From contig JAJFUV010000260.1 of assembly GCA_021372245.1 (NCBI GenBank), positions 1 through 64,000 of the forward strand: a stretch of DNA of 64,000 bases, in the 5' to 3' direction. Every line of letters starts with the position of its first letter. Positions within the stretch are counted from its first letter, which is position 1. The notes below the pieces were generated by a model. The model was not told the origin of the DNA and did not search any database. It was given only the letters and a program-made list of their open reading frames with translations. This document shows, piece after piece, positions 42,622 through 51,382 of the stretch. The DNA is from Terriglobales bacterium (lineage in GTDB: Bacteria > Acidobacteriota > Terriglobia > Bryobacterales > Bryobacteraceae). The position numbers were made by a program, and so were the translations under genes.

Positions 42622-43776
42622 TCACCACACTTTAACAAAGTTCTTGCCTGGAAGTTGCTTCACCAGTCCCAGCATCTCGAGTTCGAACAGGACGGAGATC
42701 AATTCGGAGGCGGAACATCCCTCGAGTTTTTCGAGTACGGCATCCAGGTGCATCGCTTGATCCACGCGCAGCAGATCGAGCACAGCGCGGGCGGTGGCGC
42801 TTGTCGGGCCGAGCGGCAAATCGCCCTGGACAGGCGTTCCCTCGGCGCCGTCGCCGAGACGGGCGCGCCCTTTTTCGATTAATCGCCGGCGGACTTCGGG
42901 AGCGAGTTCCACGATTACGTCGTTGTAGTCTTGAGCGAGTTTTGCGCCCTGTTTGATAAGCAGGTTGGGACCCCAGCTCATCTTCGATGTGACGTTGCCG
43001 GGCACGGCGAACACCTCGCGGCCCTGATCGAGCGCCAGGCGCGCGGTGATGGAAGAGCCGCTATACTGGGCGCCTTCCACTACCAGCACGCCCAGGCTCA
43101 TCCCGCTAATAATACGGTTGCGGATGGGGAAGTTCTGCGGATAGGCGGGCGCACCCATGGGGAACTCGCTCACTAGCAGGCCCTTTTCGGCGAGTTGAGC
43201 GGCGAGCTTGCGGTTCTCACTGGGATAGACAAGGTCGACGCCGCAGCCGAAAACAGCCACGGTATCTCCGCCGGCATCCAGCGCACCCCGGTGCGCGGCG
43301 GTATCGATGCCGCGCGCCATGCCGCTGGCCACGACCAAACCGGCGCGCGCCAGGTCCCCGGCGATACGTTCGGCCACGGCGGTGCCATAAGGCGTGGGGC
43401 GGCGCGTACCGACCACACCGAGCATAAGCTCGGAAAGCAGCTCGATGCGTCCCCGGGCGAAGAGTACGATGGGTGGGTCGAAAATCTCGGCAAGGCGCGG
43501 CGGGTAGCGTTCATCGGCGCGGGTGATGAGAGCCGCCTCCGCATGGAGCATCTTCTGCTGCATGGTGGAGGCGTCTTCAAACGAGCAGCCGCTCGCAATG
43601 CTCTGCGCCACGCTGCCGGCCAGGCCCGCCGCCTCCAACTCCGAGCGCGAGGCGTGGAAGATGGCCTGCGGCGTGTGGTAGCTGTCGAGCAGTTGACCCG
43701 CTTTCCGTGCGCCGAGGCCGGGGACCAGGCGCAAGGCGAGCCAGTAGAGTTCATCCTCTTTGGTCAGTTGCGGCAT
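42622..43776 (-). CDS. dprA: DNA processing protein DprA (Smf)
   Basis: The 384-residue protein has an N-terminal SAM-like domain (ALRLVPGLGARKAGQLLDSY) and the Rossmann-fold core (VVGTRRPTPYGTAVAERIAGDLARAGLVVASGMARGID; VFGCGVDLVYPSENRKL). It ends in a winged-helix DprA domain (DAVLEKLEGCSASELISVLFELEMLGLVKQLPG). DprA loads RecA on incoming single-stranded DNA in natural transformation. It precedes topA on the same strand, a frequent arrangement. Confidence 0.94.
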   Translation of the reverse strand: MPQLTKEDELYWLALRLVPGLGARKAGQLLDSYHTPQAIFHASRSELEAAGLAGSVAQSIASGCSFEDASTMQQKMLHAEAALITRADERYPPRLAEIFDPPIVLFARGRIELLSELMLGVVGTRRPTPYGTAVAERIAGDLARAGLVVASGMARGIDTAAHRGALDAGGDTVAVFGCGVDLVYPSENRKLAAQLAEKGLLVSEFPMGAPAYPQNFPIRNRIISGMSLGVLVVEGAQYSGSSITARLALDQGREVFAVPGNVTSKMSWGPNLLIKQGAKLAQDYNDVIVELAPEVRRRLIEKGRARLGDGAEGTPVQGDLPLGPTSATARAVLDLLRVDQAMHLDAVLEKLEGCSASELISVLFELEMLGLVKQLPGKNFVKVW

Positions 43777-43861
43777 GAGAGGTTCAAAGTAAAAGGTGCG
43801 GCCTCGGACGCCGGATTCTCACGCGGGATGCGCTACCCTGGAAGAATCACAAGGAGGCTGT

Positions 43862-44299
43862 ATGGAACAACAATCAACTTACGATGACGTAAACCTCATC
43901 TTGCGATTGTATGAACTGCGGCGCGAAGCCAAACTGCGCCACGCGCGCGAGTGGATGGCCAAGAACTTCAAGGCTTCGACCATGGAGCAGTTCCAGGAGC
44001 TGTGCCCGCTGGGATCGGACAACAACGCTTACTTCCGCATGGTGGTGAGCTACTGGGAAATGGTGGCCAGCTTCATCACGGCAGGGGTGCTGAATCAGGA
44101 ACTATTCTTCCAAAGCGGCGGTGAGCTGTTGTTCACCTACGAAAAGGTGCGAGACCTCCTGCCCCATGCGCGGCAGGCCTTCCAGAGTCCCTTCTACCTG
44201 AAGAACCTGGAGACCGTGGCGGAAGGCTTCGCAAAGTGGACGGACAAGCGATCTCCGGGCAGCTTCGCCGCGTTCCAGGCCAGAGTGCGCGGGAACTAG
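43862..44299 (+). CDS. Conserved hypothetical protein (DUF4760-like)
   Basis: The start ATG 43862 follows AAGGAGG by 4 nt; the open frame upstream lacks a ribosome-binding site. The 145-residue product is soluble and mostly helical (DVNLILRLYELRREAKLRHAREWMAKNFKASTMEQFQELCPLG; YFRMVVSYWEMVASFITAGVLNQELFFQSGGELLFTYEKVRDLL). The pattern resembles DUF4760 helical proteins. No function is known. A small protein gene begins 5 nt after it. Confidence 0.72.
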   Translation: MEQQSTYDDVNLILRLYELRREAKLRHAREWMAKNFKASTMEQFQELCPLGSDNNAYFRMVVSYWEMVASFITAGVLNQELFFQSGGELLFTYEKVRDLLPHARQAFQSPFYLKNLETVAEGFAKWTDKRSPGSFAAFQARVRGN

Positions 44300-44304
44300 C
44301 GGGC

Positions 44305-44559
44305 ATGCGCCAGGACGCCGCATTCTTCGACGACCGGGAGCCCGTGCTGGTGTACATCGCCAAGCGGCTGAAGGAAGCGCTCAAGCTGGAAGACGCTTTC
44401 ACGAAGGCGGGGATCGACTACGCCGTGGAGGCGGATCTGTACACGGGCGGGATCATCTTCCGGAGCCAGCGGACGGGCGCGTTCTTCTATGTGGCCGAGG
44501 AGAGTGCGGAAGCGGCGCGCAACATCATGCGCGAGAACGGATACAAGACGCTCGCATAG
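44305..44559 (+). CDS. Small DUF2007-like protein
   Basis: This 84-residue protein (ATG 44305) has a compact alpha/beta pattern: LVYIAKRLKEALKLEDAFTKAGIDYAVE, then GGIIFRSQRTGAFFYVAEESAEAARNIMREN. The layout (strand, helix, strand, strand, helix) is like the DUF2007 putative signal-transducing fold. It is likely co-transcribed with the preceding gene. Assignment is tentative. Confidence 0.65.
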   Translation: MRQDAAFFDDREPVLVYIAKRLKEALKLEDAFTKAGIDYAVEADLYTGGIIFRSQRTGAFFYVAEESAEAARNIMRENGYKTLA

Positions 44560-44586
44560 GGCCGGCGCCTGAATTCCTGGCGGACG

Positions 44587-45531
44587 CTAGCGCCTCACTG
44601 GAACCTTGACCGCCCGGCTAATCTTCAACGGTGGGCAAAATGCCCCTGCGCCGTAACAGGAACTGTTATCCGTGGTGGCGTTCAGTGTAGCGTCTCCATC
44701 GGGAGTGTCATCCGGCACCCTGAAGTTCATCTGGAACAAGCCCACGGACCCTGGACTCAATCCCGCATAGAAAACCTCAGCAGGCTTGGTGTTCACCTTC
44801 GGGATGGCAAAACTCGTCAGTACACTCCGAGTCGGGCTCAGCCATGGAAGCGGATCAGCTTGGGCCGGATCACCGATGAGGGGCGCATCCATTACATCGG
44901 CGTAAGCGGCGAGGTTCGAGCAATACGCCATTATCACTTCACCGGGCTGAGCCGGATGATCGTGTGTGACAAGGCTATAGTCGGCGTGCTGGAAGGCGCC
45001 ATAGCCGGCAGCGTCCTCGAAGAATACACCCCAGGCCCCCGCCCCAACGGCGTGCGAGGAGTAGAAGTCGACATCCAACTGTCCGACCTGGCCTGACTGC
45101 GATACGACGATTGTCTGAGGCGACTGGTAGCGATATGCCGGGACCTGAATGTTGATCTGTTGGTAGACACCCAAATCCGCGACTGCAAGTATGGGGGCAA
45201 GGGTCCCATCCACGGTGACTGTGACTCCCGCCAATTGATACGGCAGCGGATATCCCGCAGCTGATTGGATTCCTTGGATACCCGTCAAACCAGTGAGTCC
45301 GATTGAGGCAAGACTTCCAACGAACGGTACCCCCGGAGTGAATCCGGCGCTGGATACAACCGCAAGAACTCTTATTTCCGCGGAGGCGTATTGAGCGGCG
45401 ACCGCAATCATCAGGGCCAAGATTGAAGCACATTTCAATCCACGCACGATTGCACCTCGGATAGGCCGGTTGGACGGGGAGGTCCCAGCAGCATTCATAA
45501 TAGCCATGGCCGTGCGGGGCAGCAAACTCAA
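44587..45531 (-). CDS. Secreted TIGR03437-type protein
   Basis: A 314-residue protein with a signal peptide (LKCASILALMIAVAAQYASA). A TIGR03437-like beta-rich domain follows: VSSAGFTPGVPFVGSLASIGLTGLTG, LPYQLAGVTVTVDGTLAPILAVADLGVYQQINIQVP, HPAQPGEVIMAYCSNLA, and AEVFYAGLSPGSVGLFQMNFRVPD. This domain occurs in many Solibacter secreted proteins and its function is unknown. Several extra residues before the signal peptide suggest the ATG could be a later one. It lies 43 nt after the NHL-repeat gene on the same strand. Confidence 0.8.
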   Translation of the reverse strand: MSLLPRTAMAIMNAAGTSPSNRPIRGAIVRGLKCASILALMIAVAAQYASAEIRVLAVVSSAGFTPGVPFVGSLASIGLTGLTGIQGIQSAAGYPLPYQLAGVTVTVDGTLAPILAVADLGVYQQINIQVPAYRYQSPQTIVVSQSGQVGQLDVDFYSSHAVGAGAWGVFFEDAAGYGAFQHADYSLVTHDHPAQPGEVIMAYCSNLAAYADVMDAPLIGDPAQADPLPWLSPTRSVLTSFAIPKVNTKPAEVFYAGLSPGSVGLFQMNFRVPDDTPDGDATLNATTDNSSCYGAGAFCPPLKISRAVKVPVRR

Positions 45532-45574
45532 GTGACAGCCGAATGCCGCGCTCGCCGCCGGCGTCGACAGCTTC

Positions 45575-48283
45575 TTAGTTGGCCGGTTTCGGGTTCACTA
45601 CCGGGAACGAAATAATGTTGCTCACGTAAACGTCCTGCGCGATGGTGAGCTGTGTGCTCGGGTTGGTGGGAATATCCGAGTTCAACTCGAGTTGGACCTC
45701 GTAGATGCCGATGGTGCCCGGCTTCAGCCCGGCATACAGCACGTTGGCCGTCTTGCCTCCGGCCAGGGAGGACACGAATTCAATCGGCTCGTTGTACACG
45801 GGGCCCGCGTATTGGACCCCGTCGATCAACGTCGAATTGATCTCTTCGGGCTTGACCAAGCCCAAACCCGTCGCGTAGACGATGATAGTTTCGCCCGGCA
45901 GCGCCGGATTTTCGGCCGTCACGCGGCTATAGGCTTTGCTGGCGCAACACAACTCGGAGGTGGTGGCGGTGAGAATGACGCTGCCGCTATCGGCGCCACT
46001 GGCTGAATACTTGATGCTGTTGCCTTCCGGGCCAGGCACGCGGGCGCGGAGGCGGATGCGCGTGAACACGCCGGCCTTGTACGCTACCACCCGGGGATCG
46101 AAACTGAGCAGGCGGATGTAAGCGTCGCGGAGCTTCTCCAGCGTGTCACCGGCCTGCGCCACATAAGAATAAGTGCGGTCTTCGATCGTGATGGAGCCGG
46201 ATTCACCCGGCGTAACGGAGCCATCGACGGAAACCGTGCCCGTGGCGTAACTGCTGCCGTGCAGCACAACTCCAGGACGGGGGTCCTCGCCTTCATCGGC
46301 GTAGACACCGGGATTCTGAGCGATGATGGGCACTCCAGTGGGAGTGGTCACGGTAACGCGGCCATCCTTACGCTCGGTGCGGACATAGACGCTGACACTG
46401 GTCGTTTCGTAGCTGGTTTCCCAGGGAATCTGGGCATTGATCTGCCCCGGGGAAACATACAGCAGCGGCGCCTCCATGCCGTCCACGTACACACGCACGC
46501 CAGCAAGGTTGTAAGGCAAAGAAGTAGCCCCGTAAGGCACGGCGGCGGTCTCATCGCTCATGTTATTGCCGAGAATGGAGACCAGGGTCCCCGGGGCGAT
46601 CTTGGCGGCATCCATACCGCCGGTGAGCGTGGAACCGCTGGTGGTGACGGCGATGGTTGCGCTAGTGTTCGTCTTGGTCGTAAGTTCAACATTGTTGCCC
46701 GGCTCGTTTGGCTCGCGCGCCGTCAGCACCACTTGCAACAGGACTTTGTTGGGCGTGGCGAACACCAGAGGATTGCCGTCGCCGGCGTTGATCAGACTGA
46801 CAATGTCGTCGACGATCTTCTCCAGATCGTCGGCTTCCTTCACCTTGTATTCGTACTTGTTCTCAACAGTATCGCGTTTGATCGTGAGGGTGATCTTGTC
46901 GTCTTTGGTGATGGTTCCGGCCAGAGTGATGGTGCCGACTGCGTGCACCTCGCGGCTGGCCGAATTGCGGACCGCGCTGTAAGGCAGCACCAGATCGCCA
47001 ACGGAGAACACCATGACGCGGCGGTTGAACGTGTCGGTCACGTAAAGGTTCGTGCTGCCGTCCCAAGCCAGCGACATCGGTGTGCGGATGACATCGGTGG
47101 CGGCGCGAAACAGTGCATTCGCGCTATCGGAAACCTGGTCCCCCTCGGGATCAAACTGGCCGAGGATGACATCGGGTGTTGGCGCGTTGGTCGTCGGAAC
47201 GCTGTTGAAGATCAAAACGCGGTCGTTCCCACCGTCGGCGACAAACAGGCGCTTGCCGTCACTCAGCGCGTAGCGGGGGAAGTCCAGCGTGCGGGCACAG
47301 CGCGCCGGGTACGTGGGATCGCCGGTGGTCGAATCGGTGCCGTTGGATTCGCACAACTTTGACGAATTATTGGCCACCGCCGTGGTGAAATCCGGTTGGC
47401 CGATTACCACATCGGCGGCAGCTCCGTTGGTGGTTGGAATACTATTCCAGATCAGCGCACGGTTGTGCCCCAGGTCGGCCACGTACAACCTGGTACCGTC
47501 GCTGGTGACCGAAACAGGATTGAGCAGCGTGCTCGCCGAGGGGGCGACGGGCTGCCTGGTGAGATCCTGGTCAATGGCTGTGGTGAAGTTGGGCTGCCCG
47601 ACGACCACGTCGGCCGCGGCGCCATTGCTGGTAGGAATGCTATTCCAGATCAGGACCCGGTGCGCCTGGGTGTCTGCCACGAACAGTTTGCCGTTCTGGA
47701 TCCAAACCCCCTGCGGCCCTCGCAGGCTCTTATTTGTGGGCACACGGCTGATGCCGTTGGTAATGAAGTTATCCTGGCCCACAACGACATCGGCAGGCTG
47801 GCCGTTGGACGTGGGGATGGAGTTCCAGATGAGGATGCGGTTGTTGTCGGTATCGGCGACCGCGACGATCCGGCCGTCGCTCGCGACAGCGGTGGGGAGG
47901 CGGAAACGGTTGTTCTTCAGATCCAGTTCAACGCCCTGGAAATCGTCCTGGCCCAGCACGACGTTGGCAGTGCCCTTGCACACGTTACAGCGCTCGCCCT
48001 GGGTCAGAAGATCCGTGGGGACGGGCAACTGCTGGGACATGTTCTTGAAGACGAGTACGCGGTGGTTCAAGGGCGTGGCGCCAACGCGGTTGGCGTCAGT
48101 CACGAACAGCGTATCGTTGGCAAATGCCAAGCCGCCGACGGCACCGAGTAGTTTGGCGCTCGCGCCATCGTCCTGAGCCACGAAGGTAGGCTGTCCGATA
48201 ACGAGACGGGCGGCTTGTCCGGTATAGAAATCGCCGGCCGAGGCGGCCATAGCCGCAAGAAGAAGAACTACGAAAGGCCTCAT
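45575..48283 (-). CDS. Secreted NHL-repeat protein with TIGR03437 C-terminal domain
   Basis: The 902-residue product has a signal peptide (MRPFVVLLLAAMAASAG) and an N-terminal propeller with recurring units such as NRVLIWNSIPTSNG followed by ADVVVGQPNF. A TIGR03437 domain follows (KIAPGTLVSILGNNMSD; LYVSPGQINAQIPWE; LPGETIIVYATGLG; NVLYAGLKPGTIGIYEVQ). Two similar beta-rich inserts of about 90 residues (GTITKDDKITLTIKRDTVENKYEY and GESGSITIEDRTYSYVAQAGD) interrupt it. The protein is extracellular and probably ligand-binding; its role is unknown. Confidence 0.85.
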   Translation of the reverse strand: MRPFVVLLLAAMAASAGDFYTGQAARLVIGQPTFVAQDDGASAKLLGAVGGLAFANDTLFVTDANRVGATPLNHRVLVFKNMSQQLPVPTDLLTQGERCNVCKGTANVVLGQDDFQGVELDLKNNRFRLPTAVASDGRIVAVADTDNNRILIWNSIPTSNGQPADVVVGQDNFITNGISRVPTNKSLRGPQGVWIQNGKLFVADTQAHRVLIWNSIPTSNGAAADVVVGQPNFTTAIDQDLTRQPVAPSASTLLNPVSVTSDGTRLYVADLGHNRALIWNSIPTTNGAAADVVIGQPDFTTAVANNSSKLCESNGTDSTTGDPTYPARCARTLDFPRYALSDGKRLFVADGGNDRVLIFNSVPTTNAPTPDVILGQFDPEGDQVSDSANALFRAATDVIRTPMSLAWDGSTNLYVTDTFNRRVMVFSVGDLVLPYSAVRNSASREVHAVGTITLAGTITKDDKITLTIKRDTVENKYEYKVKEADDLEKIVDDIVSLINAGDGNPLVFATPNKVLLQVVLTAREPNEPGNNVELTTKTNTSATIAVTTSGSTLTGGMDAAKIAPGTLVSILGNNMSDETAAVPYGATSLPYNLAGVRVYVDGMEAPLLYVSPGQINAQIPWETSYETTSVSVYVRTERKDGRVTVTTPTGVPIIAQNPGVYADEGEDPRPGVVLHGSSYATGTVSVDGSVTPGESGSITIEDRTYSYVAQAGDTLEKLRDAYIRLLSFDPRVVAYKAGVFTRIRLRARVPGPEGNSIKYSASGADSGSVILTATTSELCCASKAYSRVTAENPALPGETIIVYATGLGLVKPEEINSTLIDGVQYAGPVYNEPIEFVSSLAGGKTANVLYAGLKPGTIGIYEVQLELNSDIPTNPSTQLTIAQDVYVSNIISFPVVNPKPAN
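47166..47843 (-). repeat. NHL-blade coding repeats
   Basis: Related DNA units of about 55-60 bp, each encoding an LIWNSIP- or LIFNSVP-type strand plus the following ADVVVGQ-type strand, recur at about 47167, 47408, 47604 and 47784. They mark successive propeller blades of the secreted protein and have diverged at third codon positions. This indicates old internal duplication, not a recent tandem repeat. Confidence 0.7.
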
Positions 48284-48347
48284 GTCTAGATTCGGTTAAG
48301 AATTACGATCCTCTAGTATAGCAAGCTCGCAAACGCGCGATGGTAGA

Positions 48348-49499
48348 ATGAAAAGTCCGTTGGACGCCCACTTGATGTACGCTCCAGCATTCACTTTGAA
48401 GGACATCTCATTGCTTCAACCGAACTCCTTTCTGCGCCGCGCCGGACAATGGCTGCTGGATTCAGGGATCCAGGCACCAGGCGGCGGGGTCGCACGCTAT
48501 TATCGTTCGGACGTTGAAACCAACCGCCGGGTTTCCACTGAGATTACCGGCTATGCACTGAGCGCGTTCACGTTTCTACATAGGGTCACCGGTGAGGCAC
48601 GGCATCTGGAGGCTGCCGGGCGCGCGGCGCGGTTCCTCGTGTCTACCGCCTGGAACCGGGGGCTGGAGATCTTCCCGTTCGAGCCCACCGAAAACGGGGA
48701 CCGGGCGCCCGCGCCTGCTTATTTTTTCGACAGTGGGATCATCGCGAGGGGCCTGCTGGCGGCGTGGCGTACGACAAATGCCTCCGAATGGCTTGCCGCC
48801 GCTGGGCGCACAGCCGATTCGATGGCGCGGGATTTCGGAGGAGTAAGTGCTCCGCATCCGATCCTGCTTTTGCCGGACAAATCCCCCGCCCCGGCGGAGG
48901 GGACCTGGTCGCAGCAGCCGGGCTGCTACCAGTTGAAATCCGCGCTGGCCTGGTACGACGTCTATGAGGCGACCGGCAAAGAGCGCTACCGGCAGCATTA
49001 CGAAGAGACGTTGGCATACACCCTGGGAACGCACCGGAGCTTCCTGCCGGGCGATACCGATCCACATCGTGTTATGGATCGCCTGCACGCCTACTGCTAT
49101 TTCCTGGAGGGCCTTCTGCCATGCCTGGACCGGCCGGAATGCGCCGAGGCGGCCCGGTGGGGCATCGGCAAGGTGGGGCAACTGCTGCGTGAAATCGCGC
49201 CCGGTTTCGAGCGCTCCGATGTTTGTGCGCAGCTATTGCGGGCGCGCTTGTTTGCGGATGCGCTGGGCGCAGTCCCGCTGGACCGGGAAGCGGCCGAGGA
49301 AGAGGCCCGGCGCGCCGCGTCCTATCAGGTCCAAAGCGAAGATCCTCGCATGGACGGAGGATTCCTTTTCGGACGGCGGGATGGAGAACTAATCCCGCAC
49401 GTCAACCCTGTTTCGACGGCATTCTGCCTCCAGGCACTGGTGATGTGGCACCAATACCTGGACGGAGCGTTCAAACCCGAACGCCGGGAACTGATCTAA
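48348..49499 (+). CDS. Uncharacterised alpha/alpha-barrel protein (six-hairpin glycosidase/terpenoid-cyclase-like)
   Basis: The 383-residue protein shows repeated helical hairpins: FLRRAGQWLLDSGIQAPGGGVARYY, EITGYALSAFTFLHRVTGEARHLEAAGRAARFLV, FDSGIIARGLLAAWRTT, YQLKSALAWYDVYEATGKERYRQHYEETL and HAYCYFLEGLLPCL. This is the (alpha/alpha)6 pattern of glycosidases and related enzymes. It lacks a signal peptide. The start may be ATG 48348 or 48375; a TAGAAT overlaps the first. The reaction is unknown. Confidence 0.75.
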   Translation: MKSPLDAHLMYAPAFTLKDISLLQPNSFLRRAGQWLLDSGIQAPGGGVARYYRSDVETNRRVSTEITGYALSAFTFLHRVTGEARHLEAAGRAARFLVSTAWNRGLEIFPFEPTENGDRAPAPAYFFDSGIIARGLLAAWRTTNASEWLAAAGRTADSMARDFGGVSAPHPILLLPDKSPAPAEGTWSQQPGCYQLKSALAWYDVYEATGKERYRQHYEETLAYTLGTHRSFLPGDTDPHRVMDRLHAYCYFLEGLLPCLDRPECAEAARWGIGKVGQLLREIAPGFERSDVCAQLLRARLFADALGAVPLDREAAEEEARRAASYQVQSEDPRMDGGFLFGRRDGELIPHVNPVSTAFCLQALVMWHQYLDGAFKPERRELI

Positions 49500-49524
49500 G
49501 CAGACCACCCCACGGACGGACGCT

Positions 49525-50991
49525 TCAAGACACTTTGCGCGCCAAAGCAGCGTAATCCATTTCGCCGAAGAAGGCGTCGCGGAACGCCGCCGGCAGTTCC
49601 TTCAAGGCCTCAAACGACTCCATTGCGGGCGCGAGCTTGCGGACCTCCAGACGGCCGAAGCCCGCTTCAACCATGTAAAAGGTGAGCAGCGCTGGCGGAA
49701 TGGGCCGCGTGTGCGTGGGATCCAGGTAAAAATGCGTGGCGAAGATGGCCAGGCACCCCGGATTGGGAGTCTCGATGACCAGCACGCCCCCGCGCCGGAG
49801 CTTGGCCGCGGCCATGCGAATGAACTCAGGGAGGCGCTCCGGTGGAAGATGTTCGACGACCTGAGCTGAGAAGATGCCGTCCAGGGAAGCGTCGGCGAGC
49901 GCGTCGAGATAGACGAACAGGTCGGCCGCTTCAGCGTCGAGCGACTTGGTGCGGCACAGGGCCACGGCTTCCTCGCACAGGTCGATGCCGCGCGCGGCGA
50001 TGCCGGCTTCCTTCATCACTTCCAGGAACTCACCGCGGCCGCAGCCGATGTCGAGCACCTCGTGGCAGTCCTTGAAATCGGAAACGTAGGCGCGCTGGCG
50101 CTCTCGCACGTACTGTTCGGGGCCGCGGAATTTGTCGGCGAATTGAAGCCAGTCGAGTGCGGGCGGAGGCGCAACCGGAGCGGGCGCGGGAACGGCGGAC
50201 GACGCGGCGGCGCGCTGGCGCACGATGCGCAGCTCGTTGTGGATGACGTTCTCGTATTCGAGGCGGACCTTTTCGAGATCGGCCCAGAGTTTCTTCTGAA
50301 TCTCGTCCGCGGAGCGGTTCAGGGCGTGTTCGAAATCGGCGTGCTGCGTTTTGGCCAGTTCGCGCAGATTACCCTCCATCATCGTGACGCGATGCTGGAA
50401 GCCAGTCTGCAGGTCGGCGGCGCTGCGCAGGAACTGAACCTCATTGATGGAGAGCTTCCGCTCCCATTCGACGCGCCATTCGGCCCAGTGCTTGCGAATG
50501 TCTTTGAGTTCGCGCGCCTCTTCATTGAGCGCGGAGGCCTGGGCGGCAAGGTCGTTCATGGCCTTGCGAGTTCCGGCAAGTTCCGCGCGGCCGGAGTCGA
50601 TGCGGTTGGCGCACTCGCCGGCCAAGGCCGAGAGGGTGCGGTTGTTCTCGTCCAGGGCGGCCAGAATCGCTTCGACGCACGCCATCACCCCACGGTTGAA
50701 CTCCACCTGGTCGCGCACGTGCCAATCGAGGGCGCGAGCGATCAGGCGCTTGACTCGCTGCACGAGCGAGTTGACCAACCCTGAGGGCCGCGGGTTCACG
50801 CCGCCGATAGCAGCCACTTTGGACAGCGCGGCGTCGCGCGTGTGCACCACGTCCATGAGGTCTGGCAAGGCGATATCGAAAGGTCCGGCAGCGGAACCGG
50901 GATGGCGGGCGCGCACGCGCTCCTGAATGGCGCGAATGACCGCGGTCAGCTCCTCGGCTTCGCGGTCAGGGGCGGAATCAGCGGTGGCCAC
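49525..50991 (-). CDS. Coiled-coil SAM-dependent methyltransferase
   Basis: Starting at GTG 50989-50991 (GGAG 8 nt upstream), the 488-residue protein has about 280 residues of charged helix. These include long coiled coils such as ALNEEARELKDIRKHWAEWRVEWERKL. A class I methyltransferase follows (VLDIGCGRGEFLEVMKEAGIAARGIDLCEEAV; GIFSAQVVEHLPPERLPEFI; GGVLVIETPNP). This layout resembles O-antigen chain-length/capping methyltransferases of the WbdD type, but the substrate is unproven. It overlaps queF by 14 nt and ends the operon. Confidence 0.82.
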   Translation of the reverse strand: MATADSAPDREAEELTAVIRAIQERVRARHPGSAAGPFDIALPDLMDVVHTRDAALSKVAAIGGVNPRPSGLVNSLVQRVKRLIARALDWHVRDQVEFNRGVMACVEAILAALDENNRTLSALAGECANRIDSGRAELAGTRKAMNDLAAQASALNEEARELKDIRKHWAEWRVEWERKLSINEVQFLRSAADLQTGFQHRVTMMEGNLRELAKTQHADFEHALNRSADEIQKKLWADLEKVRLEYENVIHNELRIVRQRAAASSAVPAPAPVAPPPALDWLQFADKFRGPEQYVRERQRAYVSDFKDCHEVLDIGCGRGEFLEVMKEAGIAARGIDLCEEAVALCRTKSLDAEAADLFVYLDALADASLDGIFSAQVVEHLPPERLPEFIRMAAAKLRRGGVLVIETPNPGCLAIFATHFYLDPTHTRPIPPALLTFYMVEAGFGRLEVRKLAPAMESFEALKELPAAFRDAFFGEMDYAALARKVS

Positions 50992-51382
50992 GTTTCTTGC
51001 TCCAACTCGCGGTGATGCGCGTGAACACGCCTCCGCGCGGCGCAAATTCGCCGGTAACGGTGGCCGAAACGGGCTTGGCCGCGGCGACGATGTCGCGCAG
51101 GAACCGGTTCACCGCGTTTTCCTGGAAGATGCCCAGGCTGCGGTAGGCGATCATGTACATCTTGAGCGACTTGAGTTCCAGGCACCACTTATCCGGCATG
51201 TAAGAGATCCGGATGGTTCCGTGATCGGGCAGGCCGGTTTTGGGGCAGACCGAGGTAAATTCGGGCATTTCTATCTCGATCTCGTAGCCCGGATATTGAT
51301 TCTCCCAAACGTCGATCGATGGCAGATCGGCATCGACGCCGGCGCGCGCGTGCTGCTCGGTATAAGTTCTTTTCCCGTTCAT
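50978..51382 (-). CDS. queF: NADPH-dependent 7-cyano-7-deazaguanine reductase QueF
   Basis: This 134-residue protein is the short (unimodular, YkvM-type) QueF. The catalytic Cys46 in EFTSVCPKTGLPD and Asp53 in LPDHGT are present, as are CLELKSLKMYMIAYRS and the glutamate in FQENAVN. It reduces preQ0 to preQ1 in queuosine synthesis. Its ATG overlaps the stop of the ornithine-cyclodeaminase-type gene by 4 nt, an unusual partner. No other queuosine gene is in the window. Confidence 0.95.
   Translation of the reverse strand: MNGKRTYTEQHARAGVDADLPSIDVWENQYPGYEIEIEMPEFTSVCPKTGLPDHGTIRISYMPDKWCLELKSLKMYMIAYRSLGIFQENAVNRFLRDIVAAAKPVSATVTGEFAPRGGVFTRITASWSKKRGHR

Noticed and set aside
47166-47843. 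CRISPR or recent tandem repeat
   Set aside because: The units are diverged, in frame and encode propeller blades; spacing is irregular.
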